A DNA stretch of 12,364 nt, taken from assembly GCA_050249455.1 (NCBI GenBank), contig JBFWQM010000169.1, positions 1 to 12,364 on the forward strand, given 5' to 3'. The stretch is from JBFWQM01 sp050249455 (lineage in GTDB: Bacteria > Pseudomonadota > Alphaproteobacteria > MPNO01 > VGEU01). Below are positions 1 through 5,142 of the stretch, one piece after another. The notes under the pieces are model-generated. The model ran no database searches. It was given only the letters and a program-made list of their open reading frames with translations, and had not been told where the DNA came from. The translations under genes and the position numbers were made by a program. How positions within the stretch are numbered: position 1 is the stretch's first letter; the number at the start of each line of letters is the position of its first letter.

Positions 1-558
1 TCAGGTCTGCATCGGCCGCAGCAGATCCGCCTCCGGCGCGCCGGCGCGCCAGCGCGCGCCGAGGTCGTCCATGTTGATGTCGATGCCGCGGGCGTTGCGG
101 TTGAAGGCGCCGGTCGCGAACCAGGCGTTGAGGTCTGCGACGGTGGCGAAGTTGTCGACCTGCAGCTCGACTTTGTTGCCGTCCGGATCGCGATAGTAGA
201 GCGAGGTGGTGGGGCCGTGGTTGACCTGCCAGACCGGCATGATCCCCTGGCCCTTGAGCCGGTCGTAGGCGGCGATCAATTCGCCCAGCTTGTGATAGGT
301 GAACGCGACGTGGTCGAGCCCGGCGGCAGCGGGGTCGACGTCGCGCAGGTCCTTGTGCGAGATGAACGCGATGCGGTGATGCTCGTCGTCGTAGGTCAGG
401 AACGAGATGTAGTCGCTCTCGAACATCGTCTCGGCGCCCAGCACGTTGAGGTACCAGGCGTGCATCTCGGCCCGGCGCGAGGTGCGCAGGACGTAGTGGG
501 ACATCTTGGCGGGCGCGCCTTCGGTCTTCGGCGCGGGCACGCGTGCGGTGGCCGGCAT
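1..558 (-). CDS. VOC-family (glyoxalase/extradiol dioxygenase-like) protein
   Basis: This is a 185-residue protein with a single VOC (vicinal oxygen chelate) domain made of two beta-alpha-beta-beta-beta modules, about residues 19-75 and 80-135. The first strand of each module carries a histidine (His21 in SHYVLRT, His83 in LDHVAF), and the last strand of the second carries Glu131 (DPDGNKVELQV). These are the positions of the 2-His-1-carboxylate iron site of type I extradiol dioxygenases, so a catechol-type ring-cleavage enzyme is plausible. It is shorter than two-domain enzymes such as BphC, and the substrate cannot be read from the sequence. The ATG at 558 is chosen because GGAG lies 9 bases upstream; an ATG at residue 19 (position 504), right before the domain, is the alternative. 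The stop codon sits on the first bases of the window, so the gene is complete. It is divergent from the RidA-fold gene. Family is sure, function is not. Confidence 0.88.
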   Translation of the reverse strand: MPATARVPAPKTEGAPAKMSHYVLRTSRRAEMHAWYLNVLGAETMFESDYISFLTYDDEHHRIAFISHKDLRDVDPAAAGLDHVAFTYHKLGELIAAYDRLKGQGIMPVWQVNHGPTTSLYYRDPDGNKVELQVDNFATVADLNAWFATGAFNRNARGIDINMDDLGARWRAGAPEADLLRPMQT

Positions 559-700
559 GGCGGAACGCTCCGATCGTGGTTGGCCCGGGCGGGGACGCTA
601 CAACCGCCGCGCGCCGGTGACAAGCGGGGCGTGGCCGGCGCGGGCGTGCCATAATGCCCGCGGCGCCGCCCAGACGGCGCGCGACAGGTGGAGGGAGACC

Positions 701-1096
701 ATGCAGAACCGCCAGAGCAATCCGGAGACCGTGCCGCCGCCGGGCGGCCACTACACCCACGCGATCGAGGTGGCGCCGGGCGCGCGCTGGCTGGTCGTCT
801 CCGGCCAGACCGGCAACGCCGCCGACGGCTCGATTCCCAAGGACATGACCGGCCAGGCGACCAACGCCTGGACCAGCCTGATCCGCATCCTGGAGGCCAA
901 CGGGATGCGGGCGTCCGACATCGTCAAGGTCACCCACTTCCTGACCCGGCGCGAGGACTTCGCCGCCTACAACGCCGTCCGGCTCAAGTTCCTGGGCGAG
1001 CACAAGCCGGCCTCGACCCTGCTCTACATCAGCGGCCTGGCCAGCCCGGACTTCCTGGTCGAGGTGGAGATCACCGCCGCGAAAGCGACGGACTGA
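701..1096 (+). CDS. RidA/YjgF-fold protein lacking the catalytic arginine
   Basis: A 131-residue protein of the RidA/YjgF/YER057c/UK114 family, which forms trimers with ligand pockets between subunits. Family features visible are the SGQTG strand (residues 34-38), the long helix with QATNAW and ILEANGM (52-69), DIVKVTHFLT (73-82), and the C-terminal VEVEITAAK strand with Glu121 and Glu123. Archetypal RidA hydrolyses reactive 2-aminoacrylate-type imines with an arginine in a PARS/PART motif (Arg105 in E. coli). Here that motif reads PASTLL, with Ser at position 105, so imine deamination is doubtful. It more likely belongs to one of the arginine-less Rid subfamilies, whose roles are mostly unknown. 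The ATG at 701 is preceded by GGTGGAGGGA, a strong ribosome site 7-10 bases upstream. An open frame continues upstream, but nothing there resembles the family. Confidence 0.9.
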   Translation: MQNRQSNPETVPPPGGHYTHAIEVAPGARWLVVSGQTGNAADGSIPKDMTGQATNAWTSLIRILEANGMRASDIVKVTHFLTRREDFAAYNAVRLKFLGEHKPASTLLYISGLASPDFLVEVEITAAKATD

Positions 1097-1110
1097 CTAA
1101 CCGCCGGCCG

Positions 1111-1126
1111 TGTGACCATCATCACA
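1111..1126. promoter_or_regulatory. CRP-type palindrome TGTGA-N6-TCACA
   Basis: The half sites TGTGA (1111-1115) and TCACA (1122-1126), separated by six bases, form the exact core consensus of cyclic-AMP receptor protein family sites. A weak -10-like TAGCGT (1148-1153) would put transcription start near 1160 and the palindrome centre close to -41, the usual place for class II activation, just ahead of the micro-ORF at 1181. Seen: the perfect symmetry. Inferred: the regulator and the direction of control. The site begins 15 bases after the stop of the RidA-fold gene. Confidence 0.45.
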
Positions 1127-1180
1127 AACCGCCGCGGCGGGGCGTGCTAGCGTTCAATCGCTGGTATGGGGAAGGGGAAC

Positions 1181-1273
1181 ATGGCACGGTCGGCGAGACG
1201 ACTGATGTTTGGGGCTGTCGGCACGCTTTATGTGACCAGCATGCTGCTCATGCTGCTGCATGCCGTAGCCTGA
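1181..1273 (+). CDS. Predicted 30-residue single-pass membrane micro-protein
   Basis: This is an ATG-to-TGA frame of 30 codons. The ribosome site before it is purine-rich (GGGGAAGGGGAAC, 1168-1180). The product starts basic (MARSARRL, three arginines) and then runs as one uninterrupted hydrophobic stretch, residues 8-30 (with GAVGTLYV, SMLLMLL and HAVA), long enough for one membrane helix with the basic end inside the cell. It could also be read as a signal peptide without a mature part, but there is no further coding frame. A 15-bp GC hairpin follows ten bases after the stop, and a CRP-type palindrome lies upstream, so the frame sits in its own apparent transcription unit. No family is recognised. 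The call rests on start signal, hydrophobic pattern and surroundings, not on homology. Confidence 0.5.
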   Translation: MARSARRLMFGAVGTLYVTSMLLMLLHAVA

Positions 1274-1282
1274 CGGGTGGCA

Positions 1283-1335
1283 GGGCGCGCCCCGGGGCCT
1301 TCATGGACCCCCGGGGCGCGCCCGGTCCTTCTTCC
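1283..1335 (+). terminator. Strong GC hairpin, probable terminator after the micro-ORF
   Basis: A perfect 15-bp inverted repeat, GGGCGCGCCCCGGGG (1283-1297) with its complement at 1309-1323, has an 11-base loop and is followed by a pyrimidine-rich tail with a few T residues (GGTCCTTCTTCC). The T tract is poor for a textbook intrinsic terminator, but the stem is exceptionally stable. It ends the unit that starts with the 30-codon frame and separates it from the hsp20 promoter region. Confidence 0.6.
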
Positions 1336-1353
1336 GCCCCGCCATCGGCGGGG

Positions 1354-1383
1354 TTGCGCCGGCGGGGGCCGGCTCCCATATAA
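1354..1383 (+). promoter_or_regulatory. Candidate heat-shock (RpoH-like) promoter of hsp20
   Basis: GGTTGCGCC (TTG at 1354-1356) and CCCATATAAG (from 1375) are arranged like the -35 and -10 elements of sigma-32 promoters, where a CTTGAA-like box precedes a CCCCATNT or CCTATAT box. Read as TTGCGC and CATATA the spacer is 17, so a housekeeping sigma-70 reading is also possible. Predicted start is about 1388-1391, at the foot of the first leader hairpin. A perfect CCCCGCC/GGCGGGG stem (1337-1353) abuts the -35 box. The call is by eye. Confidence 0.45.
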
Positions 1384-1388
1384 GGCGA

Positions 1389-1476
1389 GACGGCGCCTGA
1401 AGGCCGTCGAACGAGAGTTCGGGATGCCAGTCGGGTCCCGGTTTTCACCGCTCGCTTCACGGAGGAGGGGTGCATG
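1389..1476 (+). promoter_or_regulatory. ROSE-like RNA thermometer in the hsp20 leader
   Basis: The leader can fold into consecutive hairpins: GACGGC/GCCGTC (1389-1394 with 1403-1408), CGAAC/GTTCG with a GAGA loop (1408-1421), CGGGA/TCCCG (1420-1424 with 1436-1440; it shares bases with the previous stem), and a 3' hairpin that hides the ribosome site. In the last, CUC-G-CU (1451-1456) pairs with AGGAG (1463-1467), leaving the G bulged. CACC (1446-1449) pairs with GGUG (1469-1472) next to the start codon. ROSE elements of rhizobial small heat-shock genes are known for exactly this: several hairpins, a UYGCU strand facing the Shine-Dalgarno AGGA, and a bulged G, melting at heat-shock temperature. 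Pairing is seen by eye; function is inferred from this and from the gene behind it. Confidence 0.6.
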
Positions 1477-1923
1477 GCACGCGTGTCGCCGTTGAACAGT
1501 CCGTTCCTGCTGGGGTTCGACCAGCTCGAACGCGCGCTGGACCGGGTCGCAAAGGCCCAGGCCGACGGCTATCCCCCCTACAACATCGAGCAGATCGGCG
1601 AGAACGGGCTGCGCATCTCGCTGGCCGTCGCCGGCTTCTCGGGCGACGACCTGACGGTATCGGTCGAGGACAAGCAGCTCGTGGTGCGCGGCAAGCAGAC
1701 CGACGAGCCGGGCCGGGTGTACCTGCACCGCGGCATCGCGGCGCGCCAGTTCCAGCGCTCCTTCGTGCTGGCCGACGGGATCGAGATCGTGGGCGCGGAG
1801 CTCGACAACGGGCTCCTGCACATCGACCTGGTGCGGCCGACGCCGGAGAGCCGCCAGCGGCGCATCGACATCAAGACCGGGCCCGGCGGCGGGCGGACCA
1901 GGATCGGTCCGAGCCGGCCGTGA
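1474..1923 (+). CDS. Small heat-shock protein, Hsp20/IbpA family
   Basis: A 149-residue small heat-shock protein, an ATP-independent cytoplasmic holdase that binds unfolding proteins during stress and hands them to DnaK/ClpB. The alpha-crystallin domain covers about residues 34-125. It opens with PPYNIE, continues with ISLAVAGFSGDDLTVSVED and YLHRGIAARQFQRSF, and contains the family's signature near its end as ELDNGLLHIDLVRP. The C-terminal tail carries an I-x-I motif (IDI in RRIDIKTG) used for oligomer assembly, followed by a Gly/Arg-rich end. Length and motifs fit the class A (IbpA-like) group. The ATG at 1474 follows GGAGGAGGGG at close spacing, and that site is masked in the ROSE-like leader. 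DUF1150 follows 32 bases downstream, with which it is likely co-transcribed. Confidence 0.95.
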   Translation: MARVSPLNSPFLLGFDQLERALDRVAKAQADGYPPYNIEQIGENGLRISLAVAGFSGDDLTVSVEDKQLVVRGKQTDEPGRVYLHRGIAARQFQRSFVLADGIEIVGAELDNGLLHIDLVRPTPESRQRRIDIKTGPGGGRTRIGPSRP

Positions 1924-1955
1924 CGGCCCAGAACCTGAGTAGCGGGGTAACGCAG

Positions 1956-2171
1956 ATGAACGCAGTCCAGACGTTGCGGCAGATTTCGCCGGAGGATTTC
2001 GCGCTGCTCGGCGTGCAGCGCATCGCCTACATCAAGCCGGCGGAGGTCGAAGGCCAGTCGGTGTTCGCGATCCACGCCGCCGACGGCACCCAGATGGCCG
2101 TCGTCACCGACCGCGAGGTCGCCTTCGCCGCGGTGCGCCAGCACGACCTGGAGCCGCTGAGCGTGCACTGA
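1956..2171 (+). CDS. DUF1150 family protein
   Basis: A 71-residue protein that I recognise as the alphaproteobacterial DUF1150 family. It shows the typical ISPEDFALLGVQRIAYIKP start and a DGTQMAVVTDREVAFAAVRQHDLEPLSVH end, which suggest a compact alpha/beta fold. No signal peptide or membrane segment is visible. DUF1150 genes are commonly found just behind Hsp20 genes in alphaproteobacteria; the biochemical role is unknown. The gap to hsp20 is 32 bases with no promoter or terminator visible, so the two are probably one heat-inducible message. The ATG at 1956 has only a weak upstream purine stretch (AGCGGGG). A strong terminator follows the stop. Confidence 0.88.
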   Translation: MNAVQTLRQISPEDFALLGVQRIAYIKPAEVEGQSVFAIHAADGTQMAVVTDREVAFAAVRQHDLEPLSVH

Positions 2172-2195
2172 TCCGACGCGACTTGCGCCATGCGG

Positions 2196-2222
2196 AAGGG
2201 CGGGTCCATGACCCGCCCTTTT
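2196..2222 (+). terminator. Rho-independent terminator of hsp20-DUF1150
   Basis: A perfect 11-bp stem, AAGGGCGGGTC (2196-2206) with GACCCGCCCTT (2210-2220), has a CAT loop and leads into TTTTCGTTT. It lies between convergent genes (DUF1150 and ptsN) and ends the plus-strand unit. On the minus strand it has only two A-T pairs and a short T run at its far side, so it may also slow readthrough from ptsN. Confidence 0.85.
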
Positions 2223-2270
2223 CGTTTGGATGGCGGGGGCGACGCGAGGGCGTCTCCCCGCGAAAGGTGC

Positions 2271-2735
2271 CTACGCCGCGTGGCTCTGCGGCGGCGCGGT
2301 CAGGATGGCGAACAGGCCGGCGGGGTCGGCGGTGCGGCGCAGCGACTCGCACACCTCGGCATCGCGGAACAGGCGCGACACGCGCGCCAGCGCCCGCAGA
2401 TGGTCGGCGCCGGCGGATTCGGGGGCGAGCAGCAGGAAGATCAGATCCACCGGCTGGTCGTCGATCGATTCGAAATCGATCGGCTGGGTCAGCCGGGCGA
2501 ACAGCCCGACCAGACGGTCGAGCCGGGCGAGCTTGGCATGCGGGATGGCGACGCCCTTGCCGACGCCGGTGGTACCCAGCCGCTCGCGCTCCAGCAGCGC
2601 CTCGAAGATCGTGCGCTCGTGCAGGCCGGTCGCCTCGGCGGCATGGCGCGCCAGTTCCTGCAGGGCCTGCTTCTTGCTGGTCACGCGCAATTCGGCGATC
2701 ACCCCGGCGGGGTTCAGGAGATCGGCGATTTCCAT
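2271..2735 (-). CDS. ptsN: Nitrogen PTS enzyme IIA (EIIA-Ntr)
   Basis: A 154-residue EIIA-Ntr protein of the mannitol/fructose IIA fold, the output component of the nitrogen phosphotransferase chain (PtsP to NPr to PtsN). It regulates potassium handling, stress and nitrogen responses and does not transport sugar. The phosphorylated histidine is His66 in GVGKGVAIPHAKL. Other family features are the N-terminal IADLLNPAGVIAEL segment, LLERERLGTTGVG (47-59), and DLIFLLLAPESAGADHLRALARVSRL. Length is the family norm. The start lies 10 bases behind the stop of hpf, and its ribosome site GAGGAG overlaps the end of hpf, so translation is likely coupled. It is the last gene of the rpoN-hpf-ptsN group, an order conserved in proteobacteria. 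Confidence 0.95.
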   Translation of the reverse strand: MEIADLLNPAGVIAELRVTSKKQALQELARHAAEATGLHERTIFEALLERERLGTTGVGKGVAIPHAKLARLDRLVGLFARLTQPIDFESIDDQPVDLIFLLLAPESAGADHLRALARVSRLFRDAEVCESLRRTADPAGLFAILTAPPQSHAA

Positions 2736-2745
2736 GGCCGGCTCC

Positions 2746-3348
2746 TCATTTCGACGGCTTGCCGGCAGCCGCCCCGTCGGGGTCGACCCAGCCGACGTTG
2801 CCGTCGCTGCGGCGGTAGACGACGTTGATGCCGCCGTGGACGCTGGAACGGAACACCAGCGCCGGCACCTCGGCGAGGTCCATGCGCATCACCGCCTCGC
2901 CGACCGTCAGCGTCTCCATCGGCGTCGCGTTCTCGGCGATGATGACCGGGGCGCCGCCTTCCGGCAGGTCGTCGGCCTCGTCCGACGGCGGCGCCAGGAC
3001 GTATTGCGTGGCCTGGGCGGCGGCGGCCTCGGCGGAAGCGCGGCGCTGCGCCTGGTGGTGGTCGCGCAGCCGGCGCTTGTAGCGGCGCAGCCGCTTGGCG
3101 ATGCGGTCGCAGGCGACGTCGAACGCCGGGTAGGCGGTCTCCGCCTCGCCGTGGCTCTGGACCAGGATGTTGCGGCCGACGTGGACCGACAGGTCGGCGC
3201 GGAACAGGTGCGCGACCCGCGACAGCACCACGTTGGCGTCGATGCCGTGGTCGAAATACTTGGCGACCACCTCGCCCAGCCGCTCCTCGGCGTGCTGGCG
3301 CAGGGCCTCGCCAACGTCAATCTGCTTGCCGGTGACAGTGATCTGCAT
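2746..3348 (-). CDS. hpf: Long-form ribosome hibernation promoting factor
   Basis: A 200-residue HPF/RaiA protein of the long type. The N-terminal S30AE domain (about 1-110: MQITVTGKQIDVGEALRQHAE, NVVLSRVAHLF, FDVACDRIAKRLRRYKRRLRDH) binds the 30S decoding region. The C-terminal domain (about 140-200, with TVGEAVMRMD, PALVFRSS, INVVYRRSDGNVGWVDPDG) dimerises, so the protein should bring 70S ribosomes together as 100S dimers in stationary phase. An Ala-rich linker lies between. The start is set at MQITV by family alignment, although the bases before it (TTTTCCCCCC) offer no ribosome site. In-frame ATGs at 3399 and 3447 would add 17 or 33 residues unlike the family; the one at 3447 lies inside a promoter candidate. 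The rpoN-hpf gap is 218 bases. Confidence 0.92.
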   Translation of the reverse strand: MQITVTGKQIDVGEALRQHAEERLGEVVAKYFDHGIDANVVLSRVAHLFRADLSVHVGRNILVQSHGEAETAYPAFDVACDRIAKRLRRYKRRLRDHHQAQRRASAEAAAAQATQYVLAPPSDEADDLPEGGAPVIIAENATPMETLTVGEAVMRMDLAEVPALVFRSSVHGGINVVYRRSDGNVGWVDPDGAAAGKPSK

Positions 3349-3442
3349 GGGGGGAAAATCCCGAAGCCTCGGGGCAGGCGCGCCGGCCGGCGTGGCCATC
3401 GCCGCGACCCCCGCCAGAGGCGGCCGGGTCCAAAGGAGGCGG

Positions 3443-3472
3443 ACCATAAGCCCGCCTCTCTAAACAAGTCAA
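3443..3472 (-). promoter_or_regulatory. Candidate promoter of hpf-ptsN
   Basis: On the minus strand TTGACT (3472-3467) is followed after 17 bases by TTATGG, or after 18 by TATGGT (3448-3443), a reasonable sigma-70 promoter. It would start RNA near 3436, about 88 bases before the hpf ATG at 3348. It would allow hpf and ptsN to be made without rpoN, as expected for a stationary-phase factor. By eye only. Confidence 0.45.
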
Positions 3473-3566
3473 TACCGGCCCCGCGCTATCTCGCCGCAGT
3501 GCGGAAAGCCGGCATCAACTGCTTAACATATAAGGACGAATTGTCCCGCGGGAAGGCCCCGCCGGC

Positions 3567-5108
3567 TCAGCCGACGCCCTCGGCGCGCATTGGGCCGGCC
3601 ATCAGGCCCTTTTCGCGGCGGCGCTGGACCGACGACGGGATGCGCATCGCCTCGCGGTATTTCGCCACCGTCCGGCGGGCGATCTCCACCCCGTCCTTGC
3701 GCAGGATGGCGACGATCTGGTCGTCCGACAGGACGTCGTCGGCGGTCTCGCGGTCGACCAGCGAGCGGATGCGGAAGCGGATCGATTCGGCCGAATGCGA
3801 GTCCATCCCGTCGCCCGAGGTGCCGACCGCGCCGTTGAAGAAGTACTTCATCTCGAACAGGCCGCGCGGGGTGGCCATGTACTTGCCGTTGGTCACCCGG
3901 CTGACCGTGCTCTCGTGCACCCCGACGCCTTCCGCCACGTCGCGCAGGGTCAGCGGGCGCAGGTGCTGCACCCCGTGGGTCAGGAAGGCCTCCTGCAGCC
4001 GCACGATCTCCGTCCCGACCTTCAGGATCGTCTGGGCGCGCTGGTGCAGCGAGCGGACCAGCCAGTTGGCCGACTGCAGGCGCTCCGCCAGGTATTCCTT
4101 CTCGTCCCTGTTGCGCGTCTGGCGGCTAACCGAGGCGTAATAGCGGTTGTTGACCAGCACCCGGGGAAGGGTGTCGTTGTTGAGCTCCACGTGCCAGGTG
4201 CCGGCGGCGCGCTGGCGCACGAAGACGTCCGGCACCACGGTCTGGGCGACGACGTGGTCGAACGCCGACGCCGGCTTGGGGTTGAGCGTCTTGATCTCGG
4301 CCACCAGCTCGGCGAGCTCCTGGGCCGAGGCGCGGCAGACCTTGCGCAGCGACAGGAAGTCGCGCCGGGCGAGCAGGTCCAGGTTGGCGAGCAGCGCGTC
4401 CATCGTCGGCGACACCGGGCCGCGGTCGGCCAGCTGCAGGCGCAGGCATTCGGCGAGGTCGCGCGCGAAGATGCCGGGCGGGTCGAGCTTCTGCAGGCGG
4501 GCGAGCGCCGCCTCCACCCGCGCCTCGGCGCAACCGAGGGTGAGCGCGATGTCGCAGATCTCGCCGCGGAAATAGCCGGCCTCGTCCAGCATGTCGATCA
4601 GGTGCAGGCCGATCATCCGGTCGGCCGCATCGTCGAGGTCGCAGTTGATCTGGGTCAGGAGGTGCTCGCGCAGCGTGGTGCCGGTGGCGGCCACGCCTTC
4701 GATGTCGGGCTCCGCGCCGTCGAACGAACCGCCGGACCCGACCGTGTTCCAGTGGCCGGCGCCGTCGCCGCCGTGCGCGGTCTCGGGATCCCAGACGTTC
4801 TCCGCCGCGCCGGATTCGTAGAGCGCGCTGGTGTCGCCCATCACCTCGACGTCGCCGCCGCGGTCGAGCGCGGCCGGCGCCTCGTCGCTGCGCGGCGGCG
4901 CCTCGTCGGCGGCGCCCGAGTCGGTCACGCCTTCGGCGCCGGCGGACCCTTCCTCGCGCTCCAGCATCGGGTTCTGGTCGAGCTCGCGCTCGATGAAGGC
5001 CCCGAGCTCAAGGTTGGACATCTGCAGCAGCTTGATCGCCTGCTGCAGCTGCGGCGTCATCACGAGCGACTGCGTTTGCCGCAGGTCCAACCGGGGACCG
5101 AGAGCCAT
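3567..5108 (-). CDS. rpoN: RNA polymerase sigma-54 factor
   Basis: A 513-residue sigma-54, which directs RNA polymerase to -24/-12 promoters and needs AAA+ activators such as NtrC or NifA. Region I, the Gln/Leu-rich activator-contact segment, is intact (LRQTQSLVMTPQLQQAIKLLQMSN, about 8-34, then LDQNPMLERE). An acidic Gly/Ala-rich region II follows (about 55-140), then the core-binding domain (EHLLTQINCDL, FARDLAECLRLQL, LNPKPASAF). The DNA-binding part holds LRDVAEGVGVHESTVSRVTNGKYMATPRGLFEMKYFF and, at 477-486, the RpoN box ARRTVAKYRE that contacts the -24 element. Length is normal. Only a weak ribosome site precedes the ATG. lptB ends 34 bases upstream, so it is probably part of the LPS transport operon, and hpf and ptsN follow in the standard order. 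Confidence 0.97.
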   Translation of the reverse strand: MALGPRLDLRQTQSLVMTPQLQQAIKLLQMSNLELGAFIERELDQNPMLEREEGSAGAEGVTDSGAADEAPPRSDEAPAALDRGGDVEVMGDTSALYESGAAENVWDPETAHGGDGAGHWNTVGSGGSFDGAEPDIEGVAATGTTLREHLLTQINCDLDDAADRMIGLHLIDMLDEAGYFRGEICDIALTLGCAEARVEAALARLQKLDPPGIFARDLAECLRLQLADRGPVSPTMDALLANLDLLARRDFLSLRKVCRASAQELAELVAEIKTLNPKPASAFDHVVAQTVVPDVFVRQRAAGTWHVELNNDTLPRVLVNNRYYASVSRQTRNRDEKEYLAERLQSANWLVRSLHQRAQTILKVGTEIVRLQEAFLTHGVQHLRPLTLRDVAEGVGVHESTVSRVTNGKYMATPRGLFEMKYFFNGAVGTSGDGMDSHSAESIRFRIRSLVDRETADDVLSDDQIVAILRKDGVEIARRTVAKYREAMRIPSSVQRRREKGLMAGPMRAEGVG

Positions 5109-5142
5109 AATCAGTTGTCCAACGCGGGATCGAGCCTACGGA

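Noticed and set aside
1129..1140. Palindrome CCGCCGCGGCGG next to the CRP-type site
   Set aside because: Short GC-only palindromes are common at this base composition; no independent support.
2230..4140. A 636-codon open frame on the plus strand
   Set aside because: It lies antisense to ptsN, hpf and rpoN, has Arg/Pro/Ser-rich low-complexity content and no family motif; it is a by-product of high GC.
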